Source of the DNA: Trogon surrucura
Taxonomy: Eukaryota > Chordata > Aves > Trogoniformes > Trogonidae
Direction of reading: 5' to 3'
Length of the DNA stretch: 64,000 bases
Assembly (NCBI GenBank): GCA_020746105.1
Contig: CM036642.1
Location: forward strand, 5,611,501 to 5,675,500
The notes below the pieces were generated by a model. The model saw only the letters and a list, made by a program, of their open reading frames with translations. It ran no database searches and was not told where the DNA came from. Numbering within the stretch: position 1 is the stretch's first letter; the number at the start of each line of letters is the position of its first letter. Position numbers and translations under genes: made by a program. Below, piece after piece: positions 11,575-22,262 of the stretch.

Positions 11575-11665
11575 AGCGCCGAACCTGGGCTGATTAAATC
11601 TTTGTTTAAGAGCTCCAGAGCTCCATTACCTACATCAGGAGGGAGTTAATTAAACAAGGAAGGTG
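11575..11665. promoter_or_regulatory. AT-rich island with TTAATTAA palindrome
   Basis: TTAATTAA at 11646-11653 and GATTAAATC upstream. GAGCTCC occurs twice (11610-11616 and 11618-11624). It lies directly upstream of a CpG-dense segment. Confidence 0.28.
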
Positions 11666-11689
11666 GGAGGTGGCAGGCCATGTGGCTGA

Positions 11690-11865
11690 GGGCATCTCCG
11701 CCGAGGCTCGGCTCCTGCGCGGCGCCAGCTCGCCTGCTGCCGCTGCGAACGGCGCGCCAGACGAGAGCGAGGTGTCGGCACAGCCCGGCTGCTCGTGGCG
11801 CGGCCGGCGATTTCTGGGCTGGGAGCAGCTGGGAGATCGCAGCGCGGTGCCACCGCCAGCCCTGG
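11690..11865. other. CpG-dense segment (possible CpG island)
   Basis: About 25 CpG in 175 bp at roughly 70% G+C, close to or above the number expected without CpG depletion. Vertebrate DNA methylated in the germ line loses CpG, so this segment is probably unmethylated. No start codon-led gene or TATA box is evident. Confidence 0.5.
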
Positions 11866-12129
11866 GGCTCCGGACACGGTGGGAACGGGGTGCAGAGCTG
11901 ACGTCCTCCTGGGCGCGTTGGGGCGTGGGCTGGTGCCACGCTGGTGTGGCCACATCCTAGACGCCCCAGTGGGGTTTTGGTGGGCACTTTGTTCAATTAG
12001 TGCAGTGGGAAAACCCGCGGAGCTCCCCTCCAGGCCCCCTGTCTGTGATTTGGATATCAGGCTGCCCGTAATCGGTTTCCCCTTCCATTAGGCACGTCCC
12101 CGTCAGGAGCTGGAGGCTCGGTGGCAGCC

Positions 12130-12370
12130 ACCCCGCTGCTTCCATTTGGCTGCACGAGGCAATAGATTAGATTCCTGTTTGCTTCATGGAAGATCCCTAG
12201 TGATATCAATTAGATGTGTCAGAGGGACCCGGGGGAATATTTCTTCCTTTATTTATTTATTGGAGTCAAAGGCATCGCAGGCTGTCACAGTGAGACACAT
12301 AATGTCTCTCTCCCTTCTTCACTCACACTCACTCTCTTTCTGTTTATGGCTTGTAATAAAGCACAGCAAA
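12130..12370. promoter_or_regulatory. AT-rich island
   Basis: Palindrome TGATATCA at 12201-12208 overlaps CAATTAG at 12207-12213. A TTTATTTATTTATT patch and an AATAAA (12355-12360) follow. Complex, non-coding. Candidate conserved element. Confidence 0.35.
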
Positions 12371-12689
12371 GGTTATTTCCAGAGGGGAGAGGCTGTTGCC
12401 GAGCTGGTACCCAGCCGTATTGGATAGAGCGGCCCCACTCGCAGCCCTGGGCACGTGCTTGCCCTGAGCCGGAGCGCAAACAGTCGTGTCACTTTGCTCA
12501 CGTGTGACGTTTCTGAGAGCCTCGTACGTTGTGTTCACGGGCTCCGCAGCCTGGCTGCCAACCCAGCTCATCCTGGCCGTGGGGCAGAGCAGGAGGCACC
12601 GCTCAGCAGCCTCAGCCCCTCGGTCCAGCCCCGGCAGGTCCCGAGCGCTGCCGCCTCCTGCCACAGGTGCCACCGAGAGGCACCAGAGC

Positions 12690-12835
12690 AAAGCTGATGA
12701 GATATGCAAGAACGTGTTGCAAATAATTTAAATCTGTCAGCGCTGGAGGCAGCGAGAGGTGAGGATAATGAAAGGAGCCCCGATGATGCCTGACGTCCTC
12801 AATATACCACCTGGAGCACGTGCTTCATTACAGCG
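12690..12835. promoter_or_regulatory. weak AT-rich island
   Basis: Moderately A/T-rich with GATATGCAA and TTGCAAATAATTT near-octamer elements, no perfect octamer. No ORF. Confidence 0.22.
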
Positions 12836-13259
12836 CTGCGGCCCCGGCCAGACGTGGGACAGGGCTTGTGTCAGTCCGTGAGTCCTCGCGGCACAGCCTG
12901 GCTGAATCCTGCAGGGAGCTGAGGGATTGGCAAAATGAGTGCTGGTGTAAGAGAAAAGCGTTTAGAAGGGCTGGGACGCGGTGTTTGTCCTTGCCATCCC
13001 TGCGAAGGGTTCCTGGTCGGTGGGGAGGCGGCGCGGAGCTGGACGGGGGCTGTGCTGAGCATTGCTCCGTGCCCGGCCGGGCTGGTGCCCCCGCGGGAGC
13101 TGTCTGCAGGGCTGCCCCGAAATCCTGTGAAATTCCGCGGAAGGATGTGGTCCTGCTGGCTTGGATTAAGCTGCTGGATTTTGCTTCGTGCTAGCTGCGT
13201 GTTCCCCGGAGTTAAGACAACCTCTGTCCGTCCTGCGGGCAGCCTGCTCGCTTTACAGG

Positions 13260-13425
13260 GCCTGCTAATCCGGTTGGTATAAAATATTGTTGGCTTCTGT
13301 CATCGACTGTCTCCTCTTCCCACCGAGGTCAAGTGCGGACCTCCCATCCATTCCAATGAGAAGGGCAGGCCATAAAACATGCTTTATGAGCATTAGCTAA
13401 TGAATCCCTCCCGTGAGGCGTGCGC
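13260..13425. promoter_or_regulatory. AT-rich island
   Basis: Contains CTAATCCG, CATTCC (TEAD-like core) and AGCATTAGCTAATGA. Candidate regulatory element on composition and motif content only. Confidence 0.25.
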
Positions 13426-13614
13426 TGCGCAGCGAGGTGCTTGGGAATAGCTCCTTTTTATCCTCCTGGAGTGGATTGCCTTGCTGCTTCGGGGGTGTTA
13501 TTGCAGAGCGAGGCTTTTTGGTTTTGTTGGTCGTGTCTGGCTCGCAGGCACCCCTTCCTCACCCTGGCTCCCCAGCCCTGAACTGGCGCTTTGCTCCAGC
13601 TCCACCTCCGGGAC

Positions 13615-13870
13615 TGAGTCCCATTTGGATGTTAATGCCTCTAAGATGAAACCCGGCTGATTAAATTTTAGAATTGCAAATGGATTTGGTAAATAGATGT
13701 TGGGAAAGGCGGGACGGCGACTGCCTGCCTCGATAGCGGGTAGGTGAATAGCAGCGCTTTGTGATTAGGCGAGAGATTCGCTCTCGGAAAATGGGAGTCT
13801 CGAGGGGCTGTTTTCTGGTGAGAAATCCTTTAAGTAAATAAATTTATGGCAATTTTTCTTTTTCCAAACA
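13615..13870. promoter_or_regulatory. AT-rich island
   Basis: Two A/T-rich blocks joined by a CpG-containing linker, with GATTAAATTTTAG, AATTGCAAATGG (near-octamer) and a TAAATAAATTTAT stretch. No coding potential. Confidence 0.27.
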
Positions 13871-14129
13871 ACAAGAAAAGAGTCCCTCGGCTGCTTCTCC
13901 GGGGCTATCTGCAGGCTGTGGAATGGGACATAAAGAAATCATCAGCCAGGCTCGCCGCCGCTCCTGCGCAGCGTGTCGGGGGGAGGAGGGTTCGCGAAGG
14001 CGGGGAGCAGAGATGCAGCCTGGAAGAGAGATCCTTCCCTCCTGCCTGTCCCTGGCAGCAGCCCCTGTCTCAGTTGCAGCTGGGGATGGATTATTCCTGC
14101 TTGGCACGCACGTCTGTTTTATTTTCCCC

Positions 14130-14340
14130 ATGAAAAAGAAAGCCTGTATGTGAAATACCTTTAAAAATGCAGATAGCGGGGCAAACTGCATTGACCTCAG
14201 CGTATAATATAGAGGAAGGCTTTAACAACAGTAGTGCATTCATTCTTATCTGGAGCAGTATGAAATATTGAGAAGAAAGAAGAAAAAAGTAAGTGTTGAA
14301 GCTGGAGCCTGGGTTTAGCAGATATTAAACCATTTGTCTT
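14130..14340. promoter_or_regulatory. AT-rich island
   Basis: A/T- and purine-rich block with TATAATATAGAGG and an A-rich end (14,275-14,290). No ORF, no recognisable repeat. Confidence 0.25.
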
Positions 14341-14589
14341 TCGCTCCCCTGCTGAGCTCGAGCATACAGCCCTGCTCCAGCCCTAAAGTCCGGGGAGAAA
14401 CCCAGTGCAGGCAGGCAGTGCCCAGGGGAAAGAGCTGCCTGGCAGTGGACAGATGTTTCCCCTGGAGCTGCTTCCCTCTGTGGCAGAGGCTTTCCTGATT
14501 TTCTGGGGCAAACTGAGTTTCCTGACCGGATGCTGCTCTCTGCGGTCCTTTGCCGTGGCTCACCCTTCTGCTAGGGAGTGTCCCGTGAG

Positions 14590-14760
14590 AGCTATGCTGC
14601 CTATTTACCTATCTGAAATCTCCCTGGCTCTCCTTGTTCCGTATATTGAAGCATACATCATCTGTTCATTAAAGCATAATCTCCAAATTATACTGGCTCT
14701 GAGCAAACAAGGCTGACCTGGCTGCTTGCATTAGCAGGGATCAATATCGCACCGTGCCTG
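14590..14760. promoter_or_regulatory. weak AT-rich island
   Basis: Moderately A/T-rich unique sequence rich in CATTAAAGC/ATAATC elements. Weak evidence. Confidence 0.2.
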
Positions 14761-15829
14761 TTGCAGCGTTCTGGGAGGAGTTGGTGCTAAATCCTCATTT
14801 CTTCGAGGCAGGGGAGGGATGTCCCGTTTTTGGGAGCGGATGGCGCTCGGAGCGCTGGCATTTTGTGCACCAGATGAGGCAGAAGCAACCTGAGACGGGG
14901 CTGGTTTGGCCGCTGCTGCACACAGAGCACCAGAATGTCACTCGATGTGTCGGGGTCATTGTACAGACAGATGAGCAGAGATGCAGGGAGGTGAAGAGCA
15001 TGGGGTTTTACAAGGTGTCTGTGGAGATTCTTGACGCCTTCAAGACTTTGGAGGGTCTCAAACCTGGCATAAATCCCAAGAGGAAGGAATTTAATCAGTG
15101 GGAATAATCCTTCGGATGGTGAGAAAGTACATTTGCCTCAGGTGAATAAGCCAGTGGAGGTTTCTCATGGATGGGGTGTCCCGTGGGTCAGGAGCAGAGC
15201 TCCTTGGGACTGTGGAGGCTCCTTTCCCACCGGAGCCGGAGCGGGGACCCGCTGTCGTGGGCACATCGGTGTGTGCGGTGCCTGCCAGCAGCAGAGCTCG
15301 CTGTGACGTGTGCTGCGTCCCGGGGGCTGTTCACGCCTGTCTTCTCCACAGCGTGGCTCGGGGCTCGGCCGAGTCCTGGGAATCCTCGTGTTGCCAGCGC
15401 TGGACACGGCTGGGCTCGCACCCAAGTATGTCCCCAAGCCTCTGTCAGAAGGAATGGGCTTCAGAAACAGATGGGACACAGAGGGGCCTCCGTCTTCGGT
15501 CCCTCGCCTGGCAGGACATTGATGTCGGAGGCTTCGGGGAAGCTGGGCTCGCTTCCCTCTTTAAAACAAGGTCACGTTCAATTGTTGGCGCTGTTGCGCG
15601 CTCGGTTTCCCGTCCCCGCGTCGCAGCCCTCTCTCTGGGCATGGCTCCTCCTTGCGAGCTTTCTGTCCTCCATAAAACACCTCGAGGCAGTGGGTGCAGG
15701 GCGCGTTACGGGCTGCCCCGGCCGAGGTGGGCAGTGGGGCTCGGTGCCGCAGGCAGCGCTGACTGCAGCCGCTGTCACCGAGAGACGTCGCCGCAGTACC
15801 CCGACCGCGATCCTCATGGGCGCGGTAGC
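14761..15829. other. GC-rich spacer, no gene seen
   Basis: A frame over 14,754-15,107 is less biased than most but shows no domain and no match I recognise. The rest is G/C- and CpG-rich. Around 14,958-15,000 there is a short stretch weakly like MIR, not strong enough to call. Confidence 0.45.
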
Positions 15830-16210
15830 TGGGTTTGATTTGACAGGATTCATGGGAAAGTATTTTAAATAATACATGAAGTTTCTGTGCAGTTCAAGGC
15901 TCGCACGCTCGTTTAACAGCAGCTGCGATGTGTTATCGTCTGATAAACATGCTTGTTATATATTATGTATATCGCATCCTGATGCCGGATTCATCGGGAG
16001 GTTTCTCCGGTCACACAGCTGGGCTGTTTGCTGTGCATGTGGATGAGGTTGCGTTAGCGTCGCCCGTGTAAACACTGCCGGTAAGCTCCGCTCGAAGCAG
16101 CCCTGCCATGTAGTGGAAAGGAGAGTCTAATCGCTACATCTAATTACCGAGAAGGGGAAATCGATACGGAAGATTTCTAAGTGTCTTAAATTATCCTCAA
16201 TCCCCGGCCT
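15830..16210. promoter_or_regulatory. long AT-rich island
   Basis: About 380 bp with TATATATTATGTATAT around 15,957, TAATTA at 16141-16146 and ATCGAT at 16160-16165, interrupted by CpG-rich patches. No coding frame. Candidate conserved element. Confidence 0.33.
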
Positions 16211-17994
16211 TTCACGGTGCTGCTTGCTAGCGCCAGGGAGCTCTGCAGTGCAAGGGAGATGAGGCTTCAGGGCTCAGCCCGGCGTGGGATACGGGAGGAG
16301 GAGGAGGACAGCCGGCTACTCGGGTGCCTTTGAGCCACGGGCGGTGCGAATGGTGATGGAGGGATGAAGCAGGCACCACGCCTGCTCAGCTCTGGTCAGA
16401 GGGTGCCTGGACCTTGGCTTTCCGTGCAAAACTTCCAGCCTGGTGCCTCAGCTCCTTTGCAGAGGGGGTTCTCAGGGCTCTTGGCTAGTGAGGGCCTGGG
16501 CGTGGGGACCCCTCAGCAGGAAGGGGCAACATGGGGCCGCTGCAGGAGTCCTGGGAATAGCCCTCGTGCACGTGCCAGGAAGGGGGACCAAGGTGTCTCG
16601 GAGGTACCAAGAAACTTAGATTGCAGGCAGATGGGAAAAAGGAGCTAATTAAAAATAAACAAACACGTGAGTTTGCTCGGGTTTTTTAAAGGTTATATGT
16701 ATTCTGCAAATGATGCCTGCCAGCTTCAGGCAGGGGACTCGAGGGTTTTGGATGGAAAATAGCAGGGCTGGTTTGCCGCGAGGAGCACAAGCTGTGCTCA
16801 GCCCCAGCCTCGCGCCACAGGTGCTGGAGCACCGGGACAGCGGTGTCCGGGGGGGCTGTTGGAAAGTCTCCCTGACCTTGCAGGGGATCCGCTCGCACCC
16901 TGAAGCAGGACATCTGCTTATCCTGGGGGCTGGCCAGCTCCATGGGCAGCGGCAGGACTGGTCAGGGCTGTCCCAGCCCCACACTGGGGACCAAAGGGCA
17001 CCCATCCAGCAGCAGCCACGATGGGGACAAGGAGGACGCAACTGTTTCTGGTTTGTTTTCCTCACAGGCTTTTCAGAACACGGGAGCAAACATTTCCTAC
17101 ATCCAGTGGTGAATGTTCAGGGCTCAGATTTAATCTCCCTTTTCTTCACATGCTGATGAGGTCCTCAGCATCCCTTTCCCAGAGCTGCTGTTTGAGCTTC
17201 CTCAGCCAAGAAAAGCCTCGTGAAGGCTAAAAGGGGCCTTGGCTGCCTCCCTGCCCAACCACTCGTCTGTGGGATGCAGAGCAGGGGTCGGTCCCCTCTG
17301 CCTGCTGATCCCCATCACTTCAGGCTTCAGTGCCTTCCCTGAGCAGCGCGTTTCTGTGCTTTGGAGAAGCAAGCCCGCCCCTTAATGAGAGACAACCACT
17401 GGCTCTTGCCTTTCTAGGCAGCTAATTGAGGTGTGCTAGCTGCTCTCCTGTTAGGCAATCACCAGGAGTTTGTCTAAAGCAATTGCTGAGCACCTGCCGG
17501 ATCAAAGGGCCTGGGCTCTTCAGCCTGCCAGTGTCCTGGCTGCTGACAGAGCCTTCCTCCCGCTTCCCTGAGTGACTGGTTGACAAAATAAATCTGTGGG
17601 AGAAGGAGGCATTTCTGATCTGCTGTCATCTTCCCCAAATGCTCCTGATGCATTTTCTTTCCTCATTACACGTGAGATGTCAAGTCCTCACCTGCGAGGA
17701 GTGCAGCTTGACATCCCTCCTGCGCGCCAGCCTCCCCCTGAAAGGCTTCAATCTCCCACAGCCGCCGCTGACAGGGGCCTCGCGGGGCTGGGAGCTGCCA
17801 CCCACCTTCCCGGGGTTCTGCCCCGCGGCCTCGGTGGGGAGGAACCGTGTTTGGTGGGATGGAGAGGTTCCTTCAGCCGCTGTGGGTGCAGCCCAGTCCC
17901 TGGGAACGCCATGGGGCCACCAGCCCAGACCTCCCATGGGGAAAGAGTGGGGACTGGGCTGAGCTGGTTCACCTCCAGCCTGCCTTTGTGGAGG
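16211..17994. other. spacer with small AT-rich patches
   Basis: Mostly G/C-rich unique sequence. Small patches hold TAATTA (16646-16651), CTAATTGAGG near 17,431 and an A/T-rich stretch at 17,580-17,690. No gene or repeat recognised. Confidence 0.45.
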
Positions 17995-18190
17995 AGAAGG
18001 AGCAATTAGCAGTCTGATAGCAAGATTAATAGCAGATGCTCATAATTAACTCACTATGCATGTAAGCAGCTATTGTCTCCATTTTATCCTGCACAGATTG
18101 ATATTCAGGAGTGACTCATTATATAGACAGAACCTATTTTGCCTGCAGAGCGCAGCCACCAGAATGGAAATTGCAATTAGAGTTGGCTGT
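17995..18190. promoter_or_regulatory. AT-rich island
   Basis: Contains GCAATTAGC (18,002-18,010), AGATTAATAG and TAATTA (18043-18048) within 50 bp, then A/T-rich sequence to 18,190. Homeodomain-type cluster. Confidence 0.33.
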
Positions 18191-19789
18191 GTCCCTGCCA
18201 AAAGATTGGAGAGGAGAAGGCGCTGGGGCAGGACAGGCACCCCTCATATGTGTGGAGCAGGGGGCTGCCGGTGGTTGCCCCCACAGCATCCTGGGGTGGG
18301 GGCTCCCCCACGGCCCGAGCTCAGCGCGACATTTATTAGTGCAGAGCTGCTGCCGGGCTGTCCTCAGCCCGCTTTGGAACAGGAGACTTGAAAAATGGCT
18401 GGAGAAACTGGAGAGTGGCCAAAAAACTGCAGAGAGTTGCAAAGAGAAGCAGAACAAAGCGAGGTCAAACGCTGCAACGCTCGCCAGCCGGGAGAGCCTC
18501 GCTGGTGTGACCAGTGCCCCGTGCCAGCACGGGCTCTGTGACTCGTGGGGGGCCATTAAGGGGTCCCCTGCTTGCGTCCCCATGCTTGGCACGGGGTTTG
18601 GGAGGTGCATCGTCCATCACCGCCCGCCTCGGCAGTCGTCTCGTGGCGCATGTCCATCCGGGGAAGCTCCTCGAGGGCTGAAGGGGAGCTCGCCTGTCGC
18701 GTCAGTGGGAGTCAGGGCTGGGAGCTTTCGGGCGGCAGTGCGGGAACGCGCGTCGCTATTTCGGTGCTGCCTGCTCACGGGCACTGACCTGCGGGGACTC
18801 GGTGCACCCGGCGTGTTTGGACATGCAGGTAATTGCCTGTGTCAGCTCGCTTCCCTGGAACAGCTTCTCTGAGGATGACCCTCCCTGGGGACAGGTGTGA
18901 AGCTCTGCTGCAGTCTGTCTTTTTTTTTCCTCCCTGCTTTCCATCACCTCTTAAAAGCCCTTTGCTCAAGACTGAGCCAGGGAAGTTTATTTGTGCGGCC
19001 GACCAAGTATTTTCAGTGGCTGCGCAGCGTTGGGGTACACCCCGGGGCAGGGCTGTGGGATTGGCACGTGGAGGGGGACCTGAGGAGGTGTCCTCGGGGC
19101 ACAGCCACCACTGCAGCCGCTCAGTAGGCTTTGGGGCTCTCTGAAAATCTCACTGCTTGTACCTGGCGGCAGCTGAATGTTGCTGGAGGGGTGCAGCAGA
19201 GCTGGAGGGACTGATACGGACCCCGGATCAGCAGCCCTGTGTCAGATGTCTCCTTGAGCACCGGCATGCCATGGTTCATCAGCTGTGGGTTGTGGGGGGA
19301 TGCTGCACAGCCTAATGAGCCCCCTAACGAGGGAAGGGATGGGAACCTCTCCCCCAGCGGTGCTGCGGCCGGGTCGGGTGATTGTGGATCTCGTGGTGCT
19401 TGATGTGTTCTTAACACTTTCAATCTGATATGAGATAAACCAGAAGGCTGCCTTTGTGGCAGAGAAGCTGAGCGTGCCTCTGGAGAATCCTAGACCAGAA
19501 GCCAGTGGGAAATCCACAGGAAATGTGGCAGTTTTGCGACCCCTGTAATGCCATGCCAGGACAATATTTTCCCTTTTTTCCCCCCCACCTTTGCTGAATT
19601 TCTTTGCTCTCACGTGTCAAGCAGCAGGATTAAACAGAAACAACCTGGAAAAGGAGCTGTCTAACAAAAAGACATGACTGATGACAAAACCCAGCGCAGG
19701 TAGCTCAGCTGCAGCCTTGGCTGGCGTGAGGGGCTGCGCTGGGTCTGCCCTCCCGCATCCCACAGGAGGCTGCTCTGGTGAGGGCTGCT
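18191..19789. other. GC-rich spacer, no gene seen
   Basis: G/C-rich unique sequence with a T-rich patch at 18,918-18,930 and C-rich run near 19,580. The 253-residue plus-strand frame at 18,111-18,872 has no domain and begins inside the AT-rich island, so it is not supported. Confidence 0.5.
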
Positions 19790-19905
19790 GCAGAGTATTT
19801 AAGTACATGTTTAACTTGTATAAACCCGTGTTTAATATATTTCCAATTAACCAGAGCACTCAAAAATGCGCCGCAATTTAAGCAAGCGGATAATTGTGTT
19901 GTGGG
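19790..19905. promoter_or_regulatory. small AT-rich island
   Basis: A/T-rich with TTTAATATATTTCC and CCAATTAACC. No ORF. Confidence 0.22.
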
Positions 19906-20159
19906 ACCGGCGGTGGTTTTAGGTCCATCCCTGGGTGGCTCCGGGAGGAGGGTGGCCGTCCTTCCCCACGACAGGGAAGCTCTTTCCCCAGGCCCTTCCT
20001 CCTCTTCTCCAGGAGCAAAGCGAGTCCTGGTTCTTCCTTCCATGAGCTGTTTATTTCCCGCTGTAGCCGCACAAAGCGGGGTCAAGCCGTGCCCGGGGGC
20101 TGGATGCAGATGGGGGTGCGGGGATGAGGCAGAGGCAGCGGGACCCCGTACGAGGCAGA

Positions 20160-20315
20160 AGATGGAATTACGCAGCGCCGCCTGCTAACAAATTACCCCA
20201 TTTGCGTAATCCCTGCGCCCCGAGCAGGCGTGCTGTCTGATCTCCTCGGAAACTCCAGCAAGATTCGAGCGTTTTTGGCTAATGTCATCTGCACGTGTAA
20301 TTAGTCAGCCACGAT
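20160..20315. promoter_or_regulatory. island with E-box/homeodomain composite
   Basis: An E-box CACGTG (20292-20297) is directly followed by TAATTA (20298-20303). CATTTGCGTAATCC lies upstream. Direct abutment of two palindromic transcription-factor cores in CpG-containing sequence suggests a regulatory element. Confidence 0.35.
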
Positions 20316-20649
20316 TGCCATCTGGGCTCTGCGTCTTCACGCAGACCCACGCCCAGGCAGGGGCATCGCTGTCGGAGCCGGGCTGGGGGCTGCCTGGGGG
20401 CGTCCCTCGCAGGCGGGTTGCTCTGGTGGGGAAGCGGCTGGAAGGGGTGCGCCCTCGCTGGCGAGGCTGCAGGTCCCCCCTCTGCAGAGGCTGCTGTCCC
20501 AGCACCTTGGCAGGGCGTTGGGGAGGAGGGCAGGGGCATGGCCGCGCTGCTCCTTTCCACGAGCTGTGACCCCGGCGCCAGCGGGGGGAAGCGCGTTCTG
20601 CCGAGCCTCCAGCTCTTTGCTGCTGCATCTTCCCACTGGCTCGTGCCGC

Positions 20650-20745
20650 CTCCGAACAGACCGCGAAGGCGCAGGCATATGGTAATGCATATTTAACCGA
20701 TATTTACATTCAACATTGTCTCTCTGTAGCTCTGTTTTCCTTCCC
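20650..20745. promoter_or_regulatory. small AT-rich island
   Basis: Contains CATATG, TAATGCAT (20683-20690) and two ATTTA-type elements. Flanked by G/C-rich sequence (20,316-20,649 and 20,746-21,029) without genes. Confidence 0.25.
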
Positions 20746-21029
20746 AACCGCTCTAATTCCTCCAGGCTCCCAGCTGGGGTGGTGCAGGGAGAGGCGGGTG
20801 CCCTTGGCTGGGGCCGGACGGGAGAAACCTGTGTTGGGGTCTGCAAAGAGCCGCGATGGGCTGCCCCCTGAGCTCCCGCCTGTCCCTGCCCCGTGGGGAG
20901 CATCCTCCTGCACTGGGTAAGCGCTCCCCTTCCCCATCTGCCAGCGGTCCCCTGCTTGGGAAAGTGAAGTGCTTGGGGAAGGGCCTCTGCCAGGGCTGGC
21001 CGTGGCTCCGTGTCTCTTACCGATGGCTG

Positions 21030-21270
21030 AGAAACGCGAAAACCAATTAAGGATGGAGGGGAACTGTTAAGGCAAAAAAATAAATAGCTCCTGTTCCGAG
21101 CGACTCCGCTCCTTAATCTTGGTGCTTGGGAGCTATCGTTATTCCAAACATACTGGTATAATAATTAAACGTAATTACTTGTAGGTTCTGGGCCACTGAC
21201 TATCTATACCTAACGCTCCTCATGAAATTTCTATTAAGAAACACACGGACTGGTTGATAAATAACAACAG
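21030..21270. promoter_or_regulatory. AT-rich island with paired TAATTA
   Basis: Two TAATTA cores at 21162-21167 and 21172-21177, exactly 10 bp apart, about one helical turn. CCAATTAAGG lies at the left edge. The spacing would place two homeodomains on the same DNA face. No coding frame. Confidence 0.38.
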
Positions 21271-21519
21271 TACCTCACTGTCCAGGTGTCGGAGGGGCCC
21301 CAGCGTGTTTGGGGTCCAGGGGAGCACCGAGCAGCGTGTGGCGAGAGCATCCCCAGCCCCGTCCTTCTGCTGCCCCGTGCCCTGCTGGGCATTTTGGGAT
21401 GGGGGAGAGTAGGAGTCCCCGGCAGAGCCCGGATCCCCCGTCCTCGCCAGCCCCAGAGGTCCCATTGGCGCTTGGCCTCGTCCTCTCCTTCAGATGCAGC
21501 CCGGGGTGACCTGTGAAAG

Positions 21520-21988
21520 GTTCCTCAGGGTCTTCAATCTCTCAGTATCAATGTTCAAAAGCAAATTATTATTTCAGTAATGAGGACTTCATCGGAGCTC
21601 CAGAGAGAGAAATCACTTGTAGCTCAGGACCTTTTCCTTGAGAATTAATCCTAATTTAGGATCCAATTATAAACACGGAGGGTGATACAACGGCCTGAAA
21701 CATTAGTCAAGGCAAATTCCGTAACTGATGACTGCTAATATGAAGCAGTTTGAAAATGAGGACGCATTTTGTTTTTTAAATCCTACCTCCTCCCCCTCCT
21801 CTGAGGAATCTGCCGGCTTTGGGAGCACTTCAAGAGAACAAAGACCCTTTGAAAGCTCCTTTTTTCCCCCCCTTTCAATGCTTATCTGAAAGGACATCTC
21901 TCTCCCCTTAGTTGCTGTAATCATAGAAGTACAGGTGACAAACTGCTTCATGCCAGGCATCATCAATTCGAAGTTGGGGGATTTATAA
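21520..21988. promoter_or_regulatory. long AT-rich island
   Basis: About 450 bp of complex A/T-rich sequence with AAATTATTATTTCAG, GAATTAATCC, CCAATTATAAAC and CTAATATG. It is the last island before the TAATTA-free stretch. The open frame on the minus strand shows no domain. Confidence 0.33.
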
Positions 21989-22022
<34 letters not shown>

Positions 22023-22025
22023 ATA
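21989..22025. repeat. (AT)8(GT)9 compound microsatellite
   Basis: Eight AT units followed without break by nine GT units and a short ATA. Lies about 170 bp upstream of the CR1 pair. Confidence 0.9.
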
Positions 22026-22189
22026 AGTAGAAAAGGCAGCAGCAGCACTGGGGCTCTGCAGGTGATTCCTGTCAGCTCACCTGGTAAAAGGAAGCCGAGG
22101 AACTTTAAGGGATGACTCTGGAGTGGCTTTGGCGATGCCGGGGGCTGTGCAGGGTGTCGGGCTCCTCCAGGTGGGGACGGCTGCAAAGG

Positions 22190-22262
22190 TTGATGGGGCT
22201 GGGACATAGGCTGGACTCGATGATCTTCTGGCTCTCTTCCAGATGACACCATTCTATGATTC
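22190..22262 (+). mobile_element. CR1 LINE 3' end fragment
   Basis: Carries the CR1 3' signature: CTGGACTCGATGATCTTCTG, then CTCTTCCAG, then the terminal ATTCTATG-ATTC at 22251-22262. This matches the end of the neighbouring CR1 (GGACTAGATGATCTTTGAGG then ATTCTGTG units). It is a separate, more diverged copy whose upstream part (22,026-22,189) I cannot align with CR1. The next CR1 starts at its tail. Confidence 0.8.

Noticed and set aside
14958-15000. Possible second MIR fragment (GTACAGACAGATGAG then GCAGGGAGGTGAAG)
   Set aside because: Only about 40 bp of loose similarity, no tRNA-like or core block around it.
15171-15872. 233-residue plus-strand frame overlapping a 223-residue frame
   Set aside because: Two long frames in the same strand and region cannot both be coding, and neither has a recognisable domain. 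This is typical of stop-poor GC-rich DNA.
18111-18872. 253-residue plus-strand open frame
   Set aside because: No domain; starts in an AT-rich island and runs through G/C-rich spacer; no codon pattern or splice signals that support coding.
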